From assembly GCA_015680685.1 (NCBI GenBank), contig MNCI01027046.1:1604370-1668369 (forward strand): a DNA stretch of 64,000 nucleotides, read 5' to 3'. Below, in pieces: positions 33,962 through 45,000 of this stretch. The notes below the pieces were generated by a model. It ran no database searches and had not been told where the DNA came from. It was given only the letters and a program-made list of their open reading frames with translations. Position 1 is the first letter of the stretch; every line of letters begins with the position of its first letter. The translations under genes and the position numbers were made by a program. This DNA is from Gnetum montanum. Lineage: Eukaryota; Streptophyta; Gnetopsida; Gnetales; Gnetaceae.

Positions 33962-35565
33962 CTTTATCTTGATTTAAGAATTAATAAGTGTTTTTCAATT
34001 TTTTTGTTTTACAATTCTTTTTACTTTCATTATTTCTTGGTACAATTTTTTCCATTCTCTTATACTTTTCATTTTCTTTTCATTTTACACACTCTTTGAT
34101 ATTTTCCCATTCTTTTGTAATTTTTCATTTCTTAAATTTTTTATATTCTTTGATATTTTTCAATTCTTTAATGATTTTTCATTCTTTACATTTCTTTCCA
34201 ATTCTTACTATCTTTTTCATACTTTGTTTTCATTTCCTTTGTAAATAATTTTGACTATTAGTAAAACACATTAAGAATAAGGTAAGATGTAGCCTAATAA
34301 AGTGAAGATTTTTCTATGTTATCAAGTCACAAGGGAATGATTATTTGAATAGTGAGCCCACACCATCCATCCATCCATTCCATTAATAAGAGGTTCTCAC
34401 CATGGCCATAATGATATTCTTTCCATCATACAACTAAGAATGAACTTGTGATCATTATGCTTGAATTGAAAAGTGAAGAACCAAGTGGAAACGTCAAGGA
34501 TGTAACATCAAAGGGATTTTTGGATTCTCTTACATTACTTCTATATATTCTAAGGTTGTATTATATCCTTGTAGATCTAACAAAAAATGTGAGTAAGTGT
34601 AAAATAAGGTTTGTCTTACCATGTTACTAGAAAGACATGTTACCCATGCATGAAGGTAGTCCTTTGGTAAGGTTAACATAGATCAAAATAAAAGAGCACA
34701 GAATAATTTTTTTGGGGTTGCCATTATAAAGACATGTTACCCATGCCTGAAGGTAGGTGGATTCTCAAAAATCTAAAAAATAAAATGTGCTATGAATAAA
34801 CTCCTCCCTTGGATAATACGCTAAGTGATAATACTCCTTGCAACAATGGTAGTCTTACAGTTGTAATTCCAAGAGATGAGATAATGCGATGTCACTAAAA
34901 TGTGGTTTGGACTTGGTTTGAATCTTAGAAATCAAGGCTAATGATTACTTTAACCACTAATAAAACACAAGAATACATTATGCCTATGGTAAGATACCTC
35001 ATGTCCCGATTTTTGCAATCCCTTCTAAGTCCATCTCATCTCACTGTATGAATAATTGTAACTTGTGGTTTTGTGTAACCTAGAGTAACTTTCACAATTT
35101 AGTGGTACTAACATGTGTGTTTTGCTAAACAGTTATGTGTTACATTCAACTTCTTAAGTACCTAAGGACACTTTAGGTGTGGTTATACAAGGGCATTAAG
35201 GGTTGGAGCCTGCATTAGGGAGGATCCACTTATATAGCTATTGTATCTTATACTTGTTTAGCAATTCCACATCATCTTGAATCTTTCAATATTACTAAAT
35301 GTTAATGAAAACTTCCCTTTACATCACATAACTTTGTTCTAATAAAATGAACTTATTACCCAACTCATCCATCTCATCAAAACTTCATGAACTTACCTAG
35401 CCTGAGATTCTTTCTTTACACACTATTCGTGCCAAATTCTTGAAGAAATATGCATCCTCTATCATCTAACACTCTCTAAATACATTCTAAACCTTTTAGA
35501 CACTTAAAAAGATTCATTTTTCAACATCAAAAATCAAGAGAAGCTTGAAAATTTTGCACCTGACA
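33962..35565 (+). other. EC intercistronic noncoding region
   Basis: It starts with a ~230-base T-rich tract (33990-34225), followed by sequence shared with E1 and E3. CATGTTACCCATGC occurs twice (near 34625 and 34728), pointing to a ~100-base partial duplication. No coding match. Confidence 0.6.
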
Positions 35566-35650
35566 TTGGGCATCCAATATTGAGGCCCCTTCGATATCGA
35601 ATCCTTGATGTTAGGTACTTGATATCAAATCCAACAAAAAGTATAAATAG
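35566..35650 (+). promoter_or_regulatory. Putative internal promoter of the EC 3' gene
   Basis: CATCCAATATTGAGG, CGATATCGAATCC and TTGATATCAAATCC motifs precede TATAAATAG at 35642-35650. The arrangement copies that of the GATATC-type LTRs. Confidence 0.5.
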
Positions 35651-35828
35651 ATGGGGACTTAGCCGATTTTTCCATCATTTTCCATTTGAAGCCAAAGAAG
35701 TTTTTCTAATTTTCTTCTCTAATTTGAGCTCTAACATCCTAGCTTCACCAAGCCATAACTTGCACAATATTGCTCCAATTTTCATGATTTTCAAATTTTT
35801 CTGATCTTGGAGTGCTTATCTTAGTTGT

Positions 35829-35858
35829 GGGGGGTGGGGGTGGGGTGGGGGATGGGGG
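35829..35858 (+). other. G-quadruplex-type G-run cluster in the 3' gene leader
   Basis: Five runs of 4-6 G separated by 1-2 bases, on the coding strand between the putative TATA and the putative donor. E1 has only a single GGGGG at the matching place (5845-5851). Confidence 0.8.
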
Positions 35859-35935
35859 TGTGATCAAGGGATGTTAGTGAGGAAAATTTGAGTTGATTTT
35901 TCAAAAAATCCTAATGCCTGGAAGGTATTTTAAGG

Positions 35936-36230
35936 GTAAGTATGAAAGGATAATTGAAAATTTTTAATAAAAATCAATCATATTAATGCCTAAACACTTA
36001 AATAATGCTCTTAAGAAACCATAATGATTAGTATGAGCCATGAATAAGAACAAATTTCTTAACTCTTATGAGCCATGAATTAAACACTTATGGAGAACCT
36101 TTTTGAAAATTTCTTAACTCTGCAATCATAATGAACTAAGTATTTAATGTAGCTAAGGGTATGAGTACAATATAAAACTATAAGAATTTGTGCAAACCCT
36201 TAGTAACTCTAAACCCTTGATTGATTGTAG
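35936..36230 (+). other. Putative 5' leader intron of the EC 3' gene
   Basis: TTTTAAGG|GTAAGTATG at 35936 is a strong donor, and TTGATTGATTGTAG ends at 36230 directly before ATG. Matching pairs exist in E1 and E3. Confidence 0.5.
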
Positions 36231-38940
36231 ATGGCTCCGAAGAGAGTAGCACAAGGTGGATCCTCACAACCTACAAGTAAACGACCAAGAGGTAGTGGTA
36301 TAGGTCGAACAAGAGCACAAAAGCCACATCTAGAACATGTGAAGTAGGAGGCCCAATCATTTGGCATCCATCAAGAAACACCTTCTACTGGATAGTCAAC
36401 CCAAGGAGAGGCAAAGGGACCACAAGTACAAGGACAACACCTCACGTTATCACAAAAATGCATCAAGCTATCCAAGAAAAGTCAATCCTAACCATGGTCA
36501 TTATGGAAATGAACTTTGGTCCCTTTATGAAGTTTGTTCTAAAAGTGGTAAAGACATAACTCAAAGCATCACCATGATGGCCCATCTTGTCTAATAGTGG
36601 AGAATGGTACCTTGGAGAAACTTATCAGTTCTAGCATAATAAAGAAGAAGGCACCACTATCAACATCAGAGGAATCTTTGTCTCATACTCAATCAAGACG
36701 ATAACAGAAGCTCTAAACATACCCAATGAAGGGGCAGGGACAACACATTTGTCCACCACATCAGATCCTGAGACAAAAATAATTGTGGCTAAAATGGGCA
36801 TAAGGCAAAGACAATAAGGGATATAACAAGTTAACTCTGGAAGAAAGTATTTACTTCAAAATTGACACCTAGCACTTGTTCCCATCAAAAGGATTAAATA
36901 GGTTGTTCACCTATATGGCTAAAGGAAGTGTGATCCTAATGGGAAAATACAATGCCAATATCACACAACTCTACTTTATGAAAATCCAAAGATGATTCAA
37001 AGAAAGGAAGGCATGGAACCAATAATTCCATTTCCTTTCCTTCTCAGGAAGCTATGCAAATGAGTTGGAATCCTAGGATACACCAATGACATTCCTAGGA
37101 AGGCCCAAAACACTTCATATGCTGAACTGCTCAAGCTAGCACCACCTAGGAAGGACCAAAGTAAGGAACAACAAGAGCAACAACAACAACAACAACAAGA
37201 ATAGTAAAAATAACAAATTCCATTGCTGCTACCATAAGACTATAGACCATCCATGAGTCATCTGCAACATATCACAAAGACCATTAGCTAGGGAACAAGG
37301 GAAGAGACCAACTTCTACAAGATAATTGATAGTGCCATTCAGCCCACAATTTCTATAGATCTTGTAAGTAGATAGATCTCATTGCAGTCAGGAGGAAGGA
37401 ACCAATGGTTACAACAGATCTCTTGGAATGCTACATTATTCCAAGTGATGCTAGAGATAGGAGAAGAAGCCATAGTTGTGGTAATGCAACACTAGGATGT
37501 AGTGAGAGTAACAGAGATGATTACAAATCACATTAAAGAATCCTTTAACATACCTGGTATGCCACTGGTAGATCTAACTAGAGCCAAAGATGCTCAAATG
37601 TTAGCCAGAACCTTAACAACTCTTATTAACCATGCAAATGTGCTCGATCGACTACTACAGACTGGGCAACTGATGAAAATACTTTTTGACATTCCAAGAA
37701 ATGTCATTATAGTGCAATCAGAACTAATTGCCATCAAGGGTAAACTGGTCATGGCAAAGACTAGGGTGGAGCATGTAGAAGTAGAAATCCATAGACTCCA
37801 AGAAGAGCTTGTAGCCCTAAGATCCGAACGTAGAGACCCAACTGAATTCATTGCACCTAACTAGATGAAATAATTTAGAATAGAGAAAATTAGTTGCCTC
37901 ACTAAGCAAAACAAGTAGATGGATAATGAAAAGGAGAAAGTGATGTGGACTACCTTAGTAGCTAAAGCCCAAACATATGCACATGCTAAGGCACTCATTG
38001 CAACATAAGAAGAGGACAAGCAACTCACTGTAGATAATATGCGGTTGATCGCTATGAAGAAATAAAAGAACATTCTAGAGAAAAGCATCCACTAGTTAAG
38101 AAAACAACTGATGAGGATCAACGAAGACATGAGCTACCTCAGACAAGAAAATAGAACTTTCTCAATGGAGGAGGTAAATGCAATCCATAAAAAATTAGCC
38201 ATTGAAATAAGTGCATGGTAGAATGAGGCAAAGAAACATGAAAGACTTAAAGACCACTTTTATGATTAGGTGGGGATGTACAAGCAAATCAATGAAAAGG
38301 AGATCTAGATGATGAAGGCCAAAATTAGTTTCATATTAGCACAAAACCCATATTAGAAGCCCATCCTAGATAGTTATGCCCATGTCCACTAGGTGGAAGT
38401 TAAGAATAAAGACATGTAGATTGAAGATCTAAAGGAATAAATGGGGTTAGCTAACCTTTGTTATGTTAACTAGCCATGTTAATAGTAGGTAGGCCCAAAA
38501 ATGAATTGGAACAGTAAGTAGCAACCACATATGCCTTATATGAGAAAGAGTTTGCATATAGGAAAGATGCCTTGCAAAAACTTCAGGTGGAAAACTCTAA
38601 TTTAGAAGCAATGAAGGATTGCTACTAGGGGCAAAAAGATGTAGTAGTAAACTTGGCTAGGAGACTATTAGATTACCATGAATTAAGAGAAAAATCCAAA
38701 GCATTTAAAGAATAGAGTAGCAAGTTTGCGGCTTGGTATGTTAAAGCTAATAAGATGTTTTCGCAACTGTCATGTTTGTGGATGTACTTGATCCATTACA
38801 CATTACATAATAAGCATGGATGGTACATGACCCAACAACAAAAGAAGAAAAGCTTCAAGTTCTCTTGAACTGATATAAATTCTAGAATCCTAACAATAAG
38901 GGAAAGTAATCGATGAAAGAGCCACCACCACTAGGCATTA
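36231..38940 (+). pseudogene. EC 3' gene, coiled-coil protein (copy C), broken
   Basis: Starts MAPKRVAQGGSSQPTSKRPRG. QSFGIHQETPST matches QSFGIHQEQPPT of E3. The N-terminal block includes IYFKIDT and HLFPSKGLNRL (about 36850-36905) and MGKYNANITQLY (about 36940-36975). A CAACAA-rich Gln/Asn stretch lies near 37165-37200. The open stretch 37502-37864 (TNHIKESFNI to ERRDPTEFIAPN) is strongly helical, with heptad-like spacing. The C-terminal part has a GLANLCYVN segment near 38445, equivalent to the ELANLRYAN block. No membrane segment is seen. Many stops are TAG. Confidence 0.6.
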
Positions 38941-39141
38941 CATAAGGCTACATCAAGCTTCATCCATATTTTGTTTTTGGTTAAAGTTTGTCATGTCATA
39001 TCTAATGTTAATCTTGTGTTAAACATCACTGTGACATGCAAGAGTCATGTATATAGTTAGTTAGTCATGTAAATCTACCTCTCAAATTTTGTAAGAAACT
39101 CTATCCTCATTTTGTTATAACTTAAGAACAAGGTTTCAGTC

Positions 39142-39154
39142 AATCATGAGGGTA
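39142..39154 (+). promoter_or_regulatory. Terminal polypurine tract of EC
   Basis: AATCATGAGGGTA abuts the 3' LTR. It is shorter in purines than expected because of transitions. Confidence 0.55.
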
Positions 39155-40031
39155 TGATAAAGTGAAGTTTTCATCAACCGCGATATCATGTATCCAATAT
39201 CAGAGCCCTAGCTATGACATTGAATATATGATATTGTGGGACATGTGCCTGCTTATAAATACAACACTTAGGTGCATGATCCAAATAATAATTTCATCAA
39301 CCCTTATCAAAACTCTTTCAATTTATTTTTGTGAACTTAGACTTAGCAGTTAGAAGTGTGAATGCTTGCAATGTAGTGTAAACTAGTGAATGACATCTTT
39401 ATTCGAGCATTTTATACTTGGGCATAAGTGTGACTAGAAATAAAGATTGAGCTATTTCCCACTATTGCATCATTCTCCTAGATTTACTATTTATAGTTAC
39501 AATAATTTTCTTACTATTTTCTAGCTTAATGATTTAATTTTTTGAAGCACTTTACATTTACATGTTCAAGTTAAGCGTAATGAGTATGACTAACCTTGAG
39601 CAGTTAAGTGTAATTGCTTTGTAGCCTAGTAGTGCTATCACTTGGTTCACCTAGTAGTGAAGTACTTGGTAATGCCAATGGTAGTTACATGAAGCCTAAG
39701 GTGTGAACAGAAGATTAGGAATAGATACTCATCACCTTAGGATAGAATAGATTTGTTTGCCATTCTAGTTAGACTTAGAATTAGAAATTACTTTTACTTC
39801 AAATTATGTTCGTTAGGAGTAAAATGGGCCAAATAACATCAATTATCATATGCATCACAGTGAGTTAAACCATACACCTAGATTTCACTAACTCACATGA
39901 GAGGACAAAAATCCCAAACTTTAACAAGTTACTAGCATAATTACATTGCCTCATCCATGGATTATGGTCTAGTCACATGTGTACACTCGCAACTTGTATG
40001 GTTGGATGTTGGATTACTCCACTGCTCATAA
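39155..40031 (+). repeat. EC 3' LTR
   Basis: 877 bases from TGATAAAG to CTGCTCATAA (terminal CA now AA). TATAAATA lies at 39254-39261, preceded by CGCGATATCATGTATCC. Followed by GGAAG at 40032-40036. Confidence 0.85.
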
Positions 40032-40036
40032 GGAAG
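40032..40036 (+). repeat. Right target-site duplication of EC
   Basis: GGAAG, matching 30203-30207. Confidence 0.8.
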
Positions 40037-40169
40037 TATAACAAAATGAGATGAAGATGTAAGGACAAAATCCAAAGTTAAAAGTTCAAGAGAAGACAAG
40101 TTACAATTTTTTGTAACATAAGAACAAAAGTAATGTAAACTAGATAAAAACAATTTCAAGACACCAATT

Positions 40170-40575
40170 AAGCTTACTATCTTATATGGTAGTAAATATT
40201 GGGTTGTACAAAGAGCCATGAACAACAAATTAGTGTCATGAGTGTGGAGGAAATATGAATGCTTAGACAAATGCTAAATGTTACCATAATAGATTAACAT
40301 CATATTATAGATATTAGAGGAAGGCTTCGAATGACTTATATTTTAAATAAGTTAGAAGAATGACATCTTAAATAGTTTAGGCATGTGCATTGAAGATCAA
40401 CTAACCAACCTATAAAATACATTTGCTCCATCACTATTCTAGGAAAGCCATGAACATGAAGATAAAAAATACATGGGAAAAAGTAATTGAAGATGATTTG
40501 TAGAAATTGCAAATAAACTAAAGCTAAAGATTTTATTATGTCCATAGACCAAAAATGATACATTGAACCAAAAGT
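40170..40575 (+). pseudogene. RTE-type LINE 3' coding end, plus strand
   Basis: Broken frames read RHVHxRSTNQPIK and a LGKP-KIHGKK segment, then KDFIMSIDQK. This is the pattern of the C-terminal end of plant RTE endonuclease-reverse transcriptases (W/FRHV-RR-N-P, then GRP-TW). The upstream RT is not present. It faces the minus-strand copy at 40714. Confidence 0.5.
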
Positions 40576-40713
40576 ATGCTTAACTCATGGAAAACAAAAA
40601 TAGATTCAACAAAGTGGCTAAGTGCCACTAAATGTAACAAGATGTAACAAAAAAACGTCATATAAAATTTATGTTGGAATATTATATTTTTGGTGAAGAT
40701 GATTAATTAAAGA

Positions 40714-41135
40714 ACATCATCATCATCATCATCATCTTAGCCTTATCCCAACAAAACAGGGTTAGCTACATAAGTTCTTTTTCACCATTCACCTCTATGA
40801 AGAGCTAGATCTTTGTTTATTTGTAGTTTCTTCAAATCATCTTCAATCATTTTTTTAATATGTCTTCTTTGGTCTTTCTTTCTATGGATTTCTTGGAAGA
40901 GTGAGGTAGCAACCTTTGCTTATAGGCTCATTGTCTGATCTTCTTTGCACATGTCTAAACCATCTAAACCACCATTATTATAGCTCATTTGAAATAGAAA
41001 CTACTTCAAATATTCCTGTAATATTTATATTATGTACTTTATCTTTTCTAATAACATTCAACATCCATCGAAGCATACATGTTTCTACCACACTGATTCA
41101 TTGTTCATGCTTCTTTTGCTAGAAACTTAATTCTA
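40714..41135 (-). pseudogene. RTE-type LINE 3' end, minus strand
   Basis: The minus strand reads MLRWMLNVIRKDKVHN near 41085, then WFRWFRHVQRRSDNEPI near 40960, a NPxKERPKKT segment, and the 3' UTR TTGTTGGGATAAGGCTAAG followed by a (GAT)n tail at 40737-40714. This tail is a hallmark of plant RTE LINEs. The element is 5' truncated, as LINEs often are. Confidence 0.6.
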
Positions 41136-43129
41136 AAAAATGCTAATATTTTTCGAACTCCCTAACTAACTCTAAGGTTTGTGCCAACATTAGCATTAGC
41201 ACTCTAGGGAGCTACATTTTGTCATTCTTGATCTTCATCCTTACCATTAGCTACAATTTTAGGCCTAATGGGTTCATAGACATTGTTTTGGCAATATTCG
41301 ACCTTAGTTTGGGTGTCAAATAGGATCCTGAGAGTCCAAAACTACAACTTGGGAATAGAGTCAAAAATTTCACTAAGTACTAGTGATGCTAATGTTGACA
41401 TCAGTGTTACCTCTTCCAAGACTACTCAAGTCACATCCTACACATTTTAACTCAGTATTCAACATCATCCCTTGGCCTTACCAACTCCTTAGTGTCATTC
41501 GACATCAATTTAGCCATTAGATTATGTCCTAGGAAACTCAAACCAACATTTGGATGAAATTGCCAAAAATTTTCTAAGTGATAATGACACTGATGCTGAT
41601 GTTAGTGTCACCTGTTCAACTTACCACACATGCTAAACATAAATATTAAACTTTTAATTTTCAAACTCTAAATCAACTTTGGGTGAATTACACTTGATTT
41701 CAAGCTCAAATTTAGTTACCTTAAGTTGAAATTAGAAATCCTAGGCCTATATATAGGAGTTTGAAACAAAAATTCTAGGCTAATTTCTAGAGATCTTGAG
41801 TATTTTTTGAGATTTTGAAAGATTAATGACACATATAGTAGACCTTCCACCGTCACTCACATGCTCAACATCTAACATAGCTCATCTAAGCTCTAACACT
41901 AGTGTTGACATGACATTCACATTAATCAATTAGCATCAACATCAGCCCTCCAAACTTAAAATTTTTTAGTCTTTAGCATTAGTCTTTAGAGTTATAGTTT
42001 TTCCAACTCCAACGTCAATGATGGGACACTTAGTCAAAATAACCCCATTTTGGCCTGAAATTGATTTTGAATTCCTCCTACAACTTCTCCATCAAGATCA
42101 TCACCATATAAGGTTCAATTCTACTCTCTAAACCCATATTTTACTCATAAATTAGGTTTTTATTATCACTTTTATCCCACTTACTTTTTGACTTCAACAC
42201 TTTCAATTTAGCCCTCCGTAGGAGATAAAGACTTATTTTGTCAGGCAATAAAGCATTCTATTCTTTGTGAAGGAAACCTAAACCCTTTTCCCCATACCGT
42301 AGCATTTCATATTCAATTTTTTATATCATTTTATTTACATTATTACACTTATTTTTTATTTCATTACTTTTAGTCTATTCCATAATTTTTTTAGCATTTT
42401 ATACCTAGTTATTTTTTAGCAATAAATTCTTAGTTATTTTTAGCATCTAAATTGTACATTTTTATTACTTTCTTACCATTCTTGGTTTGCATTTGGTGGG
42501 TTAAGTCCAAATTCTATTAGAGATTTCTATCCCATAATGTCATTATCATTGATCTAGTGAAGATTATAATGAATTAAAGATCGTTTGTGGCCACGTACTA
42601 TGTACTTCAACACTTAGTTTGTATATGTATCCTTGTGGGATTATAAAGAACATTTCTCTAGGAACACCAGCAAACTAAGTTTCATTAAAATCTTATCACT
42701 AAAAATTATTATATTGATGTTTTTTAGTTCGACTAGTACTAATGATCATTTACTATGAATAGTGGTGATTCCACCATGACTAGTGATCATTTAAAAATTT
42801 AAGGTGAATTTGCCATATGTCCTCCAAGACTTATGACAACATCATGTGAAACTCAATTTTGATTTATTCTTTGTTTTGACTTCAATACAATTGATGGTAC
42901 TTGATTGTAACTAGTTTTTACCAGTTTACCTTACCACAACTAGTGGTCAACCATACTACAATCAATGATATTAAATTTAAAATTTTTCTTAATCATACTA
43001 ATTATGTAAGCATTTCTCCTAAAGAAAAATTGGATGCACTGAAATGTAATGCTCTAGATGAGTTTGGTGCTTGTAGAATTAAAGTTTCTATAAGATTTTT
43101 CTTCAAAGTACAAATGCATGATCACATTC
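41136..43129. other. Unassigned LTR-like and AT-rich region
   Basis: No gene is recognised. At 41380-41425 and 41585-41630 a block with GATGCTAATGTTGACATCAG and its variant recurs about 200 bases apart, with weaker versions near 41890. TATATATAGG follows at 41749-41757 and AATAAAG at 42247. This resembles U3 and R of an LTR of another family. From 42720 ACTAGT-GATCATT motifs recur three times. A 77-aa frame at 42901 has no recognisable product. Confidence 0.35.
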
Positions 43130-43990
43130 CTTAGTCCACTTGAATGGCATATCTTTCTTTACAAGTCCTACTAATGATTTTGTGATTTTTGAAAATTTTT
43201 CTATAAACCACCTATAGTAACCTGTGTGTCCAAGGAATGATCTGCCATATTTAATAGTTTGTGACCTTTGATTAATTTATTTGATCACTCTAATTGTCTT
43301 AGAATCTAGCTCTATGTCCTTTTCTAATATTTGGTGCCCAAGAACTATGCCTTATTAGAGCATTAGATGGCTCTTTTTCTAGTTAAGCTTTAGATTAGCC
43401 TTTACACAATGTTTCAAAATCTACTCTAAACAGTTCAATGCCTACTTGAAATTAGAGCCAGGTATGGACAATTCATCCATGAAGGCTTCAACACCATTGG
43501 TAATTTGCTACTAAAATATGCTAAGCACAAGGTGTTGATAAGTTGCGAGTATATTACAAAGACCAAAAGGCATCTTTTTATATGCAAAGGACCTCTAAGA
43601 ACTTGTAAACATTATTTGACAATGTCTTCTAAGGTTATTTAAATTTGATTATAACCACTATATTTGTCTAGGAAGTTGTAATAACTATGCCCACATTGTT
43701 GTCTAACTCTTGGTCCACAAATAACAATGGGAGATGGTCCTTGAATATCACTATGTTTAATAGAAAAACATCTATGTAAATATTCTATTGGCCATCTTTC
43801 TTTGGTATAATGAGAATTTGGCTTACCCACTTACTATTCATAATAGGATAGATGAATCTAGCCCTAAGGAGCTTTTCTACCTCCTTGTTAACTACCTCCT
43901 TCAATTTGGAGTTCAACCTTCTCGATGGTTGTATTTTAGGCTTAATGGCATTATTTGTGTAGATATGATGTTAGCATATGCATAGATCAA
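43130..43990 (-). pseudogene. E4 reverse transcriptase fragment, broken
   Basis: YYNFLDKYSGYNQI at about 43680-43640 is the RT motif seen in E1 and E5. Downstream are AFMDELSIPG near 43480 (YxDD reads MDEL, second Asp lost), KANLKLN and LGHTGYYRWFIEKF near 43240-43200. Stops are frequent. The RNaseH part is missing past 43130. Confidence 0.65.
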
Positions 43991-45000
43991 TTCTTGTAAT
44001 TTCATCATATGATGAAGAAAATGGTGTTGGCCATTTTTTTACCAACATCAACAACTTTTGTTTCTTTTTTTTTTTTTTTGTGAGCTTTGCATTCACAATT
44101 ACTAGTTTGCCATTTTTTCAAGAAAAAATATTCAAGTGATACTAGTAATGTTTTTAAGTTCAAAGGCTTAGGTTTAGAAGTTTATGGAATCTCCAACATT
44201 CCTAAGTTCATGTCTGCTTTTTTTTTTCTTTTTTTTATTTGCACTCTACATTAGAGAGTTAGTGTCTAAGATACTTTATCTCATTCAATCTCTCAATGTA
44301 AGCACTAGTAAGGGCTTTTGTCAGTTCCATGTATATGGTTGATCTACATCTTTCATTTGGATTCAACCATTGGGTTTTATTCTACTTTGTGGTTGTTGCA
44401 TACAACTAACTTTGCATATTTTTACTTTAGCATATGATCTACATATTGTGATTATTTTTTATCTAATAATTAATATTGTTTGAATGTAGTTACACCTCGT
44501 GTCACTATACATGATGCATGAAGTTTTACTTTTCTCCATTGCACCATGTTCATTTTCCTTGGAGATTTCCAAGCAAAGGTTCCTAATTCCCGACTTTGCA
44601 TCAATGATGCTCAGCTGAGCTCTTTCCATGATGATGGAAAAATCTACCTTGAAATTGTCTACATCAATCACCAAGAAATTAGTAGGATGTGATAATCAAT
44701 GATGGTGGTCATAATGTTCTCTACCAATCCCAATGGAATAATGATGAACTCATCTACAATATTAAATTAAATATTGCATTTGTTAAGTCGTGACAAGTTC
44801 TAAGCTTTATACATATCTTAAGAGATTAGGTTAACTCTAGAACCTAAGTCTAGTAGAGTCTTTCATGGTGTATTCCCTATAGTTTGTAAATAAATCAAGG
44901 GACCTCTTAAATTAGTTCTCTTTTTGGGAAGATTTCCTACTTTTATCCAGTTTATGACTGATTGGTTAAAATGAAAATTTTTACATTTGAGGTACTTTGG
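43991..45000 (-). pseudogene. E4 protease and protease-RT linker, broken
   Basis: The 44674-44459 frame reads VIDVDNFKVDFSIIMERAQL, the second half of the retropepsin block (IIMGRAWL in sister copies). A TLLDLGSRVNLIS-like segment lies near 44860-44815. The linker to RT includes long T runs on the plus strand (44060-44080, 44219-44240), which are likely slippage-prone expansions. Confidence 0.6.

Larger units (their letters stand above)
30208..40031 (+). mobile_element. EC: complete non-autonomous element, 9,824 bases
   Basis: It has two similar LTRs, a 5-base target duplication (GGAAG), a tRNA-Asp-type primer site, gag, protease, a short post-protease linker, an internal purine tract, intercistronic promoter-like region, leader intron, 3' gene and terminal purine tract. 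RT, RNaseH and integrase are absent, and the gag core is also shortened. It therefore needs enzymes from a relative such as E1. LTRs look about 90% alike by eye, so it is old. It is the best structural reference for the family here. Confidence 0.8.

Noticed and set aside
33988-34248. 86-aa Phe/Leu-rich frame that looks like a transmembrane envelope
   Set aside because: Same T-rich tract as in E1; frame, length and residues are not conserved.
40714-40737. Independent (CAT)n microsatellite
   Set aside because: It is the tail of the minus-strand RTE LINE, directly following its conserved 3' UTR.
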